From: Dyadobacter fermentans DSM 18053
GTDB lineage: Bacteria; Bacteroidota; Bacteroidia; Cytophagales; Spirosomataceae
Assembly: GCF_000023125.1 (NCBI RefSeq)
Contig: NC_013037.1
Span: 5,868,501-5,932,500 of the forward strand
Length of the DNA: 64,000 nt
Reading direction: 5' to 3'
The notes beneath the pieces are model-generated. The model was not told the origin of the DNA. It worked only from the letters and a program-made list of their open reading frames with translations, and did no database searches. Shown here piece by piece: positions 8,651-17,067 of this stretch. Each line of letters opens with the position of its first letter. The first letter of the stretch is position 1. Position numbers and translations under genes: made by a program.

Positions 8651-11025
8651 TAGGCAGCTACTTAAAATTTACGCTTCGCAGCCTGTTGAAAAACAGGGTG
8701 TACACGGGAATCAACCTCGCAGGCCTGGCTGTGGGCATGGCAGGTGCAATCGTGATCTTTCAGCTGGTGAAGCACCACCTGTCCACCGACCGTTACCATC
8801 AGAATGCCGCGCGTACCTACCGGGTAGTGGTGGACCTGCACCTGGACGACGGCTCGGTGGAGCAGGAGCGCGGTTCGGCTTTTGTTTTGCACGAAACATT
8901 GAAAAAGGATTTCAGCTCAGTCGGGAATGCTGCTTACGTGGCGCGCAAAGAAGTTACGATACGCGTTGATAGCGGCGGGGCTTCGAGGAAGTTCCTGGAA
9001 AAGGACCTGGTTTTTACCAATGCTGATTACTTCAAAATATTCGACTATCAATGGATCAGCGGGAATGCCTCGGCGATGTCCGCACCGAACCAGGCGATTG
9101 TGACGGAGCGTTATGCCCGGAAATATTTCGGGAATGGCCAGGCATTGGGCAAAGTGATCCGTGCCGATAACCGCGAAAACCTCGTGATTGCAGGCATTGT
9201 AGCCGACTATCCCGCGCAAACCGATTTTCGTTATGATATTTTTGTTTCGCTCCCAACCATCCGAAAGATCGTTCCCGAGTATGGCTACGAAGACTGGGGC
9301 TGGATTGACAGCAACCGTGAAACCTACATTACACTCCGGTCGCCGGACGATAAGGCGGCATTCGAGGCACAGATGCCGGCGTTCGCGCAGAAATATTACG
9401 GTCCCGACGACCGGGTGTTCCATTACCGTTTGCAGGACCTGTCCGATGTGCATTTTAATGTCGCATATGGCGGGAAAATCAAGTATAACACCATCATTGT
9501 CCTCGCAACGGTGGGCATTTTGCTCGTTCTCATCGCGTGTTTCAACTTCATTAACCTATCCACGGCCCAGGCATTCAAGCGCAGCAAGGAAGTGGGCGTG
9601 AGAAAAGTGCTCGGCGTATCGCAGGCGCAGGTATTCTGGCTGTTTATCCAGGAAACCGCATTGCTGACTGTCGTCGCCGGAGCGGCATCCATTGGCATAG
9701 CCTGGCTTTTTGCGCCGGTACTGAGCCGGTGGCTCGGACTAGGTCTACGGGTGAATGTGCTGACAGATCCGCTATTGATGGTATTTTTTGCCGCGCTGCT
9801 GCTTTTTGTAATCGTGCTCGCGGGTATTTATCCGGCATTCGTCATTTCAAATTTCAATCCCGTAAAGGCGATCAAAGGCTTGCTGAAAGATCATAACCGC
9901 AGCTTTTTCTCCGTCAGAAAAGGGCTTGTGGTGACGCAGTTCAGCATTTCGTTTGTCCTGATCGCCGTTTCTACACTGATATTCCTGCAATCCGAATTTT
10001 TGAAAAACAAGGATTTGGGCGTCGACAAAAATCTGGTGCTGCATTTGAACCTGCCGGAAGCCGAAACAAGCAAGCTATCGGCATTGCGCAATGAGCTGGC
10101 GGCATTGCCGGAAGTAGCGGAACTGTCGTTCTTCCGCAGCGCGCCATCGGTGCAGACGAGCGGCGGCGGCACCATTAAGTTCGAAAACCGTGACTGGGAG
10201 AAATTCGTGGCACGTTCCAGGGCAGCGGATGCGCATTTTGTAAAAACCTACGGCCTGAAACTGGTCGCAGGACGGGCTCCGGCGCATTCGGACACGCTCA
10301 ATGAACTGCTGATCAACCGGAAACTGGTGAAAGCACTCGGCCTGAAATCGCCCGAAGATGCATTGAACCGGCGTTTGCACGTGGGCGATGCGGGTAAAAC
10401 GGGCACTATCGTGGGCGTGCTGTCGGATTTTAACAATGGCGACCTCTACACCGGCATCGAGCCGACGATCGTCTATGCCGACCAGAAGCGCTACCGCCGG
10501 GCGGGCGTCAAGCTCAGGCTTATCAGCGCGCCTACCATCCCGCGGATCGCCGCCGTTTGGCAAAAACACTTCCCTGAAAATGTTTTCGAGTATACTTTCT
10601 ACGACGAAGAGATAGCGGCATTCTACCAGCGCGAGGAACTCGCGACGCGCCTGACGACCACTTTTGCATTGCTGTCGGTTTGCCTTTCATGCCTGGGATT
10701 GTTCGGGCTCGCCATTTTCGCAATTGAACAGCGCACAAAGGAAATAGGCATCCGCAAAGTGCTGGGGGCTTCGGTGGCGGGCATTACGGCCATGCTGTCG
10801 ATGGACTTTCTGAAACTGGTGATCGTCGCGATTGTGGTGGCGAGCCCGGTAGCCTGGTATTTTATGGAGCGCTGGTTGCAGGACTTTGCATACCGCGTGC
10901 CGGTCCATTGGGGCATCTTCGTTTGGGCAGGCGCGCTGGCTGCAGGCATTGCCCTGGCGACCGTCAGTTTCCAAAGCATCCGCGCCGCATTGACCGACCC
11001 CGTGAAGAGTTTGAAAAATGAATAG
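8647..11025 (+). CDS. ABC transporter permease, FtsX/MacB type (paralogue P3)
   Basis: 792 residues, third gene of the operon, overlapping P2 by 4 nt. Layout as in P1: TM1 about 18-38, periplasmic domain, TMs around LIACFNFINLSTAQAFKRSKEVGVRK, second periplasmic domain, and C-terminal FtsX domain with KEIGIRKVLGAS, ending in VKSLKNE. The N-terminus (MIGSYLKFTLRSLLKNRV) is the most divergent of the set. It is followed at once by the remnant of a fourth copy (11038-11198), showing that the array was longer. Confidence 0.92.
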   Translation: MIGSYLKFTLRSLLKNRVYTGINLAGLAVGMAGAIVIFQLVKHHLSTDRYHQNAARTYRVVVDLHLDDGSVEQERGSAFVLHETLKKDFSSVGNAAYVARKEVTIRVDSGGASRKFLEKDLVFTNADYFKIFDYQWISGNASAMSAPNQAIVTERYARKYFGNGQALGKVIRADNRENLVIAGIVADYPAQTDFRYDIFVSLPTIRKIVPEYGYEDWGWIDSNRETYITLRSPDDKAAFEAQMPAFAQKYYGPDDRVFHYRLQDLSDVHFNVAYGGKIKYNTIIVLATVGILLVLIACFNFINLSTAQAFKRSKEVGVRKVLGVSQAQVFWLFIQETALLTVVAGAASIGIAWLFAPVLSRWLGLGLRVNVLTDPLLMVFFAALLLFVIVLAGIYPAFVISNFNPVKAIKGLLKDHNRSFFSVRKGLVVTQFSISFVLIAVSTLIFLQSEFLKNKDLGVDKNLVLHLNLPEAETSKLSALRNELAALPEVAELSFFRSAPSVQTSGGGTIKFENRDWEKFVARSRAADAHFVKTYGLKLVAGRAPAHSDTLNELLINRKLVKALGLKSPEDALNRRLHVGDAGKTGTIVGVLSDFNNGDLYTGIEPTIVYADQKRYRRAGVKLRLISAPTIPRIAAVWQKHFPENVFEYTFYDEEIAAFYQREELATRLTTTFALLSVCLSCLGLFGLAIFAIEQRTKEIGIRKVLGASVAGITAMLSMDFLKLVIVAIVVASPVAWYFMERWLQDFAYRVPVHWGIFVWAGALAAGIALATVSFQSIRAALTDPVKSLKNE

Positions 11026-11037
11026 AATCGATTAGCC

Positions 11038-11198
11038 ATGCTGAAAAACTATCTTAAAATCGCATTTTGTAACCTTGTCAAGAGCAAGGGTTAGTCGGCT
11101 ATCAATGCGGCGCTCTATTTGTGACCCTGGCCACGGTGAGTTACCAGGCGGTTCGCGCCGCATTGCTCGACCTCGTGAAAAGTTTGAAGACAGAGTAA
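11038..11198 (+). pseudogene. Deletion remnant of a fourth tandem FtsX/MacB permease
   Basis: The ATG at 11038 begins MLKNYLKIAFCNLVKSKG, the hallmark N-terminus of the family, but a TAG follows at codon 19. After about six more recognisable codons (SAINA) the frame jumps to a family C-terminus: LFVTLATVSYQAVRAALLD then LVKSLKTE and TAA at 11196-11198. About 2.2 kb of the interior is missing compared with P1-P3. The spacing from P3 (12 bp) is that expected of a functional fourth operon gene. Cannot encode a transporter. Confidence 0.88.
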
Positions 11199-11276
11199 AG
11201 TAAAAACGCACCGGTCGTAGCGATATCGCCTCGCGGTCTTTATCTTGCAGGGAAATCCTTCATAAACTGCACTCCC

Positions 11277-12758
11277 TTGCCGAGATCCTTTACTTTCAGT
11301 GTTGCTGCGCTTCTTGCGATTATCTCAGGGCCGGTTTTTGCCCAGAAAAGCACGCTTATGTCGCAGGTGGAGGCAAGTGCCGAAGCGGGTGCCTACTGGT
11401 CGTCCAACAACGAAACGCCGTTTTGGCTTAAAACAAACCAGTTTGGCGCGGTCCCCGACCGCACCACCTCGGGCGTGGTACAAGCGTCGGTGCGGAGAAA
11501 TTATGTTTTCTACGACAGCCTCTCCGCCCGGCCAAGGAAGCTGGACTGGAGTGCCGGCGTGAGTCCGGTAGGGATTTATAACAAAGACAATCGCTTCGAA
11601 TTCGTCTTGCCCGAGGCACATGCCAGTGTGCGCTTTAAGCGTGTGGAGCTGTGGGCCGGGCGCAGGCGCGAGGTAATGGGGCTGGGGGATACTACATTTT
11701 CTTCCGGTTTCTACGCCATGTCGGGCAACTCGCTGCCGGTACCCAAGGTGCAGATCGGAACGGTGGGATTCACCCCGCTGAAATTCACACGGAATTTCAT
11801 AGCGGTCCATGCCGGATTTGCCCACGGCTGGTTCAATGCCGATTATATTCAGGGCGTGCGGCTGCACCAGAAGTTTCTTTACCTGCGTTTCGGGAAAAAC
11901 AAAAGCAAGGTGTACGCCGGATTGAACCATAATGTACTTTGGGCCGGGCATTCGGATTACCTCAAAGAGCATCCGGAGCTTGCCGTGAACGGGGAACTGC
12001 CCTCGTCGTGGTCGATTTACCCGAATGTGGTGTTTGCTTTCACGTCCAAAAAATGGTTTGAAAAGAACGGTTACGGGGCTTTCGATAGCTATCGGGTTGG
12101 TAATCACCTGGGGAGCTATGACATTGCATTTGAAACAACAGTGGGCAAATACCGGCTGTTTGCCTATCACCAGCATCCTTTCGAAGATGTGTCGAGCATG
12201 CTTTTCAAGAACATTCCCGACGGACTTTACGGCATTAATTTGAAACTTAATGGCAAGCCAGGCCGCTTTGCCATTACGCATCTCACCCTGGAATTCCTGA
12301 GCACGAAAGATCAGTCGGGGTCGGAGTTTTATATTCCCGGGAGCAAGTACCAGGGCGCGGACAACTATTTCAACCACACGCAGTACTCGGAAGGGTGGTC
12401 GTACCAGGGCCGAACGGTGGGAACGCCGTTCATTTCGCCCGGAAAGGATATGGACCAGTCGAAGCTGAGCAACTACCGGTATTTCCCCAACAACCGGGTG
12501 AATATGTGGTACCTGGGCATTCAGGGCAAGGCGGGCAGGCTGCTGACGCTCTCGCTACGAGGCTCTTACAGCCGGAATTTCGGGACTCCGGGGGCCGACT
12601 TCGACCCGCCGAGAGGGCAGTTTTCATCGGTACTGGGCGCGCAATATTTGCTTCCCCGCGGCAGGAACCTCAGCATCATAGCGCGCGTAGCCACGGATCA
12701 GGGCGATGTGTTTACCCGGCGGACCGGCGGGTATATCGGTATCCGTAAAGACTGGTAA
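11277..12758 (+). CDS. Capsule assembly Wzi-like outer-membrane protein
   Basis: 493 residues from a TTG at 11277 (no ATG fits). A signal peptide ends near VFAQ. The body has alternating aromatic and polar beta-strand patterns, with segments such as ETPFWLKTNQFG, VELWAGRRREVMGLGD, GFAHGWFNADYIQG and a C-terminal strand ending GGYIGIRKDW, as in the Caps_assemb_Wzi family. Wzi proteins are outer-membrane barrels that attach or assemble surface polysaccharide. No other capsule genes are adjacent. It lies between the decayed permease and permease P5, so its presence in this array may be incidental. Confidence 0.8.
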   Translation: MPRSFTFSVAALLAIISGPVFAQKSTLMSQVEASAEAGAYWSSNNETPFWLKTNQFGAVPDRTTSGVVQASVRRNYVFYDSLSARPRKLDWSAGVSPVGIYNKDNRFEFVLPEAHASVRFKRVELWAGRRREVMGLGDTTFSSGFYAMSGNSLPVPKVQIGTVGFTPLKFTRNFIAVHAGFAHGWFNADYIQGVRLHQKFLYLRFGKNKSKVYAGLNHNVLWAGHSDYLKEHPELAVNGELPSSWSIYPNVVFAFTSKKWFEKNGYGAFDSYRVGNHLGSYDIAFETTVGKYRLFAYHQHPFEDVSSMLFKNIPDGLYGINLKLNGKPGRFAITHLTLEFLSTKDQSGSEFYIPGSKYQGADNYFNHTQYSEGWSYQGRTVGTPFISPGKDMDQSKLSNYRYFPNNRVNMWYLGIQGKAGRLLTLSLRGSYSRNFGTPGADFDPPRGQFSSVLGAQYLLPRGRNLSIIARVATDQGDVFTRRTGGYIGIRKDW

Positions 12759-12774
12759 CCCGGCCTGGCTCAAT

Positions 12775-12798
12775 GCCTTGTCCACCGGTGAACAAGGC
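12775..12798. repeat. 24-bp near-perfect palindrome abutting operator B
   Basis: GCCTTGT-C-CACCGGTG-A-ACAAGGC: one mismatch pair, centre ACCGGT. It lies 16 bp after the Wzi stop and its last base is the first base of the 18-bp operator B. No T-run follows, so an intrinsic terminator is unlikely; it may be a second protein-binding site. Confidence 0.55.
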
Positions 12799-12815
12799 TG
12801 TCCGATTTCGGACAG
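12798..12815 (+). promoter_or_regulatory. Operator B: perfect dyad CTGTCCGA-TT-TCGGACAG
   Basis: Perfect 8-bp arms with a 2-bp centre, the best copy of the element found also at 3695-3712 and 61746-61763. It lies 52 bp upstream of the CTGGCAT box at 12868. Its location far upstream of the promoter-like box fits an activator or enhancer site better than a simple repressor site. Confidence 0.7.
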
Positions 12816-12867
12816 TAGGCACTCGTTTCATCTCTTTAATGTGCTGATTATTAAACCGTTGTTTGTG

Positions 12868-12885
12868 CTGGCATACATTTGTTGC
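12868..12885 (+). promoter_or_regulatory. CTGGCAT...TTGC promoter-like box of permease P5
   Basis: CTGGCAT then TACATTTG and TTGCCGGA. Two readings are possible: TACATTTG (12873-12880) is a perfect Bacteroidota -7 element, or CTGGCAT is a sigma-54-like -24 element with TTGC 2 bp too far downstream. The block is almost identical to 3754-3771. The ATG of P5 lies 77 bp downstream. Confidence 0.45.
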
Positions 12886-12962
12886 CGGAGGCTTATACAG
12901 TCATTGTCAGGGAATTATGTTTTCTGGCAATTGTTGTTTTTAACCCTTTCCAGCACATCGGC

Positions 12963-15359
12963 ATGCTCAGAAATTACCTCAAAATCGCCCTCCGGAACAT
13001 CTGGAAGAACAAGGCTTTTTCGGCCATTAACATCGTTGGACTTGCGGTAGGAATGGCTGCCTGCATTGTGATTATGCTGTTCGTTTCGTACGAGCGCAGC
13101 TTCGATCGGATGCATTCAAAGCATATTTTCCGGCTCAACGAAGTGCAGACGTTCGACGGCATGACTTCACAGAATGTCGCATTGAGCATGTACCCGATGG
13201 GGCCGACGTTGAAACAGGAATTTTCGGAGGTCAAAAGCTTTGTGCGGATCAACGGAACGGGGAAAATGCCGGTTTTTTACAATGGTAAGCGGGTGGAGCT
13301 GAACCAGTCGTTCCTGACCGACCCGGATTTTTTCAGCATGTTTGATTTCAAACTCGAAGAGGGTGACAGCCGTAAAGTGCTGACTGAGCCGAATTCGGTG
13401 GTACTCACGCGCACGACCGTTTCCAAACTGTTCGGCAATGAGGACGCGATAGGCCGGAATATCCACCTTTACGCCAACGACACCCTCACGCTCAAAGTGA
13501 CGGGGATTATGGAGGATGTGCCGGGCAACTCGCATTTGCAGTTTGATGCGCTGGTATCGTTCAATACCATCGCCAAGCCCGATTTCATGGAAAACTGGGG
13601 AAGTAATTACCTCAATACTTACCTCGAACTGGCCGCGCAAACGGACGTGGCAGCTCTGGAAAAGAAGTTTCCGGCTTACCTCAAAAGGCACATGAAGGAC
13701 GAGCACTGGAAGCATTTCAAGCTCTTCTTGCAGCCGTTAAAGGACATCCACGCCGGCTCTACGGACATTACCCATGATTACATCAACTTCCAGAAGTTCG
13801 ACGTCCGGTACACCTATGTATTTTCAATCATCGCGGCGATTGTGCTCATTATCGCCTGTGTGAACTTCATGAACCTGTCCACCGCCCGCTCTGCCGCACG
13901 TGCGAAAGAGGTGGGCATTCGCAAGTCGATAGGGGCGAGGCGGGCCGAACTGGCGAGGCAATTTATCGGCGAATCGGTGCTGCTGGCATTGCTCGCGCTG
14001 GTGCTTGCGGCGGGGATCGTTTGGCTGGTGATGCCGGCAGTGGCGAATTTCAGCCGGCGGCCGCTGGATTTTTCCTTTATCGAAAATCCGTTGCTGCTGC
14101 CGGTGCTGCTTACGGGAACCGTGCTGATCGGTATTGCTTCGGGCGTTTATCCGGCATTCTTCCTCTCGGCCTATGAGCCTGTGAAGGTGCTCAAAGGTTT
14201 GGTGCGTTCGGGCAAAAGCAGTTTCAGGAATGCCCTCGTGGTTGCGCAGTTTTCAAGCGCCGTGTTCCTGATCATCGCTACGGCATTTGCCGTAAAGCAA
14301 TTGAACTACATGCTGGACAAGCATCCGGGATTTGAGAAGGACCAGGTGGTCGTTATTCCGCTGGATTCGCGGTCGGATACGAAATATGAGGCATTGAAAC
14401 GGGAAATGCTGCGCAGCGCATTTGTCGGAAATGTCACCGGTTCGCAGCAGCGGCTGGGTAATAACCTGCACCAAACGGCTGTCAATTTTCAGGGAACGGG
14501 CGCCAAAAGGGAGCTCACCTCGTCGCAAATCATTGTCGATCCCGACTTTTTAAGCCTTTATCAAATTAAACTGATCGCAGGTCGTGACTTTACCGATAAC
14601 CCGGCCGATAACGGGAAAACCTACATCATTAACAAAGCATTGGCCAAAGAGCTGCTCCTGAAAGAGCCGACGCTCACGATGGAAACACTGATCGGCAAAC
14701 GCTTCGGTTTCTACGGAATGGATTCGTTGTCGAGCATTGTGGGTGTGGTGGAGGATTTCAACTTCAACTCTTTGCACCACCAAATCGAACCTTTGTGCAT
14801 TTTCAACCAGAAAGACTGGATGTACTCCGAAATGTCGGTGCGGATCAAAGGGAAGGATGCCCGGCAGGCAGTTACGGCCATGCAGGCTGCGTGGAGCAAG
14901 ATCCTTCCGCAGGAGCCCTTTAGGTACTCTTTCCTGGACGAGCATTTCGCGGAAATGTACCGGGCCGATAGCCAGGTGAGCGAAATCGTAGGCATTCTGG
15001 CGGGACTTGCGGTGTTTATTTCGTGCCTCGGACTGTTTGGGCTGGCGTCGTATTCGGCCGAGCGGAGGATCAAGGAAATCGGGGTGCGAAAGGTCATGGG
15101 CGCCTCGGTAGCGGGCATTGTGGCATTGCTCTCGCGTGATTTTCTCAAACTCGTGCTCCTGGCCATTCTGATCGCCTCGCCACTCGCTTGGTTTGCCGTG
15201 CGGGCCTGGCTGAAAGATTTCGCCTATCGCATCGACATCGAGTGGTGGATGTTCCTGCTGGCGGGCGTGCTGGCCGTGCTGGTAGCATTGCTCACGGTGA
15301 GTTTCCAGAGTATCAAAGCGGCGCTCATGAACCCCGTTAATTCGCTCAGGACCGATTAG
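12963..15359 (+). CDS. ABC transporter permease, FtsX/MacB type (paralogue P5)
   Basis: 798 residues from ATG 12963. An upstream in-frame TTG at 12879 lies inside the promoter box and is rejected; the chosen start gives the family N-terminus MLRNYLKIALRNIWKNKAF. TM1 about 22-42, periplasmic domain, FtsX core (IACVNFMNLSTARSAAR, then KEVGIRKSIGARR), second periplasmic domain, and final FtsX domain (KEIGVRKVMGAS) ending in VNSLRTD. No ATPase domain. It is a single-gene unit with its own operator B and promoter. Confidence 0.92.
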   Translation: MLRNYLKIALRNIWKNKAFSAINIVGLAVGMAACIVIMLFVSYERSFDRMHSKHIFRLNEVQTFDGMTSQNVALSMYPMGPTLKQEFSEVKSFVRINGTGKMPVFYNGKRVELNQSFLTDPDFFSMFDFKLEEGDSRKVLTEPNSVVLTRTTVSKLFGNEDAIGRNIHLYANDTLTLKVTGIMEDVPGNSHLQFDALVSFNTIAKPDFMENWGSNYLNTYLELAAQTDVAALEKKFPAYLKRHMKDEHWKHFKLFLQPLKDIHAGSTDITHDYINFQKFDVRYTYVFSIIAAIVLIIACVNFMNLSTARSAARAKEVGIRKSIGARRAELARQFIGESVLLALLALVLAAGIVWLVMPAVANFSRRPLDFSFIENPLLLPVLLTGTVLIGIASGVYPAFFLSAYEPVKVLKGLVRSGKSSFRNALVVAQFSSAVFLIIATAFAVKQLNYMLDKHPGFEKDQVVVIPLDSRSDTKYEALKREMLRSAFVGNVTGSQQRLGNNLHQTAVNFQGTGAKRELTSSQIIVDPDFLSLYQIKLIAGRDFTDNPADNGKTYIINKALAKELLLKEPTLTMETLIGKRFGFYGMDSLSSIVGVVEDFNFNSLHHQIEPLCIFNQKDWMYSEMSVRIKGKDARQAVTAMQAAWSKILPQEPFRYSFLDEHFAEMYRADSQVSEIVGILAGLAVFISCLGLFGLASYSAERRIKEIGVRKVMGASVAGIVALLSRDFLKLVLLAILIASPLAWFAVRAWLKDFAYRIDIEWWMFLLAGVLAVLVALLTVSFQSIKAALMNPVNSLRTD

Positions 15360-15410
15360 GGCTGATTGCTTCGCACCTTTTAATGCATTGATTTTTAAAC
15401 ACATAATCCC

Positions 15411-15698
15411 ATGAGCCACATTGCCATTCCCATCCCGCCGCTTCAAGGTAAGCAGGAGATCAAAGTAGAGGTTACGATCAACGGAATCAAGCAAAACCTG
15501 TTTTACCGGGTGGAGCTGTTTTATTGGGAAGATTGTACCAATCCGGTTGCGCACCGCGCCGATTGCATCAGCGAAATGCTGTCACATCACGATCCGGAAT
15601 GGACGGTCTATTACATCGGTGCGCCTAACGACGAATTTGTGCCAATCACTTTTGTCAAAAAGGAAAGCAGGGCCCTCTTGCGTGAAGCAATAGCCTGA
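15411..15698 (+). CDS. Hypothetical protein, 95 residues
   Basis: A small soluble, acidic protein without signal peptide or TM segment. It contains a VEVTINGIKQNLFYRVEL beta-rich stretch, a Cys-containing WEDCTNPVAHRADCISEML segment and a WTVYYIGAP motif. I do not recognise the family. It follows permease P5 by 51 bp on the same strand and could be cotranscribed. Codon use looks like the neighbours. Confidence 0.7.
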   Translation: MSHIAIPIPPLQGKQEIKVEVTINGIKQNLFYRVELFYWEDCTNPVAHRADCISEMLSHHDPEWTVYYIGAPNDEFVPITFVKKESRALLREAIA

Positions 15699-15742
15699 CC
15701 CAGGTCGCAAGGGGGCTGATTAATTCTTTTTTAATCTTTATC

Positions 15743-15797
15743 TGCAACAGTGTTGCAATTGTGGTTTTCTTGAAACTACATTTGCATCAATGTTGCA
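15743..15797 (+). promoter_or_regulatory. Promoter flanked by two Zur/Fur-like 15-bp boxes
   Basis: Box 1 at 15743-15757 is a perfect dyad TGCAACA-G-TGTTGCA. Box 2 at 15783-15797 is TGCATCA-A-TGTTGCA (one mismatch). Their starts are 40 bp apart, about four helical turns. A -7 element TACATTTG (15777-15784) touches box 2 and a TTG at 15753-15755 in box 1 is at -33 distance, so both promoter elements would be covered. The downstream gene is AztD-like, which favours a zinc regulator (Zur); this is inference. Confidence 0.65.
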
Positions 15798-15812
15798 TGT
15801 AAAGATTTTTTT

Positions 15813-17021
15813 ATGAAAAAGCATTTATTCAAAGTATTGCTTTCTGTTTCGATGGGCGCCCTGCTGGTGGCCTGCGACGACAAGGAGAAAGATGAGGTAA
15901 CGCCCGTTGAGGAAACCGAATTCAAGTTTATCCGCGTGATGGTGAATGACGAGACGTCCAAAGAGCTGTCGCTCGTAGACCCGGTGAAGCTGTCGGTGGA
16001 AAAGTTTGACGCGCAATTTCCGAAATCGGCGCTGTATGGCACGCAGGGAGGCCGTTTCGGCGCGCTGGTGAATGGCGCCAACAATTTTGTACAGCTCTTC
16101 GATAGCGGTTTCGAAGGTCACGGCGACCATGTGGATGTGAAAGGCACACCCAAGTTCGGCGCGCTCACAGGCGATGGCAACAGGCCGACGCATTTCAAGA
16201 GCAAGGGCGACGAGATTATCACGTTCAACGACGGCGACGGTACGCTCAGCATCGCCCGGGAAGCCGATTTTCACACGGCTGGCAAGAAAATGACGGCTAT
16301 CAATGCAGGCAATGTAGCGCACCACGGCGCAATGACGAAGTTCGACAATGGCACGTACGCCATTACCGAAAAGGACGGATCGGTGGCCGGCACGTTGCCT
16401 GAGCGCGTGAAGATCATCGACGGTTCAGGAAAAACGCTTTTTGCCTCTACGGTTCAAACAAAAGGCATCCACGGAAACGCTACGAATGGCAGCATTTCAC
16501 TATTCGGCTCTTCGAGCGGCATTCTGGCTGTGGAACCGAGCGGTAATCAGCAGCTGATCCCGCATCCCGCTGATTTCGGTGAAGCCTGGTTCGGGTCTAT
16601 CCTGGAAGCGAAAGGCGCCGGCAAATTCCTGGGCTACACCGCCGCGAAAGGCGTGTATATCATTGATGTAGCTGCCAAATCGGTGACGCCCGTGCTGGCA
16701 AGCACCGACATTATGCAGGCAAAGGTGGATTACGCAGGAAATAACCTGGTGGTATTGCTGCACAGCGGCGAGCTCCGGATTTATGATTTGAAATCCAACA
16801 CATTGAAAATCAGTGGTTCGGTGACGGGCGCTACGGCCAAAGACGAAACACAGAAGCCTCAGCTGGAAGCGACCTCGCGGTACGTTTACATTACCCAGCC
16901 CAAAAGTGGCGAACTGCTGGTGGTGAGCACAAGCAATTTGTCTAAAATCAATAAGGTGAAAGTATCGGCTACGCCTTACCGGCTGGCTATTCTCGGCCTC
17001 GAGTCGAGCGAAGGACATTGA
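15813..17021 (+). CDS. AztD-like beta-propeller lipoprotein, putative zinc metallochaperone
   Basis: 402 residues with a lipoprotein signal (LLVAC, Cys21) followed by an acidic linker, so probably anchored in a membrane facing the periplasm. The body has repeated beta-blade patterns (GGRFGALVNG, FNDGDGTLSIARE, TYAITEKDGS, LVVLLHSGELRIYD) as in a seven-bladed propeller. A histidine cluster GHGDHVDV (His103, His106) and VAHHGAM resemble metal sites of AztD proteins, periplasmic zinc chaperones of ABC importers. The doubled Zur/Fur-like operator upstream supports a metal role. No zinc ABC importer genes are adjacent, so the partner is elsewhere or the function differs. Confidence 0.65.
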   Translation: MKKHLFKVLLSVSMGALLVACDDKEKDEVTPVEETEFKFIRVMVNDETSKELSLVDPVKLSVEKFDAQFPKSALYGTQGGRFGALVNGANNFVQLFDSGFEGHGDHVDVKGTPKFGALTGDGNRPTHFKSKGDEIITFNDGDGTLSIAREADFHTAGKKMTAINAGNVAHHGAMTKFDNGTYAITEKDGSVAGTLPERVKIIDGSGKTLFASTVQTKGIHGNATNGSISLFGSSSGILAVEPSGNQQLIPHPADFGEAWFGSILEAKGAGKFLGYTAAKGVYIIDVAAKSVTPVLASTDIMQAKVDYAGNNLVVLLHSGELRIYDLKSNTLKISGSVTGATAKDETQKPQLEATSRYVYITQPKSGELLVVSTSNLSKINKVKVSATPYRLAILGLESSEGH

Positions 17022-17027
17022 TATCCG

Positions 17028-17062
17028 AAACCCGGCAGGCCTTGTGGTTTGCCGGGTTTTTT
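17028..17062. terminator. Intrinsic terminator between convergent genes
   Basis: Stem AAACCCGGCA / TGCCGGGTTT with a 12-nt loop followed by a T-run on the plus strand. It ends the AztD-like gene and, with an A-tract on the left, may also act on the opposite strand. Confidence 0.85.
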
Positions 17063-17067
17063 AAAAA

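Noticed and set aside
12879..12962. TTG start extending permease P5 by 28 residues
   Set aside because: It overlaps the promoter-like box and the family N-terminus begins at 12963.
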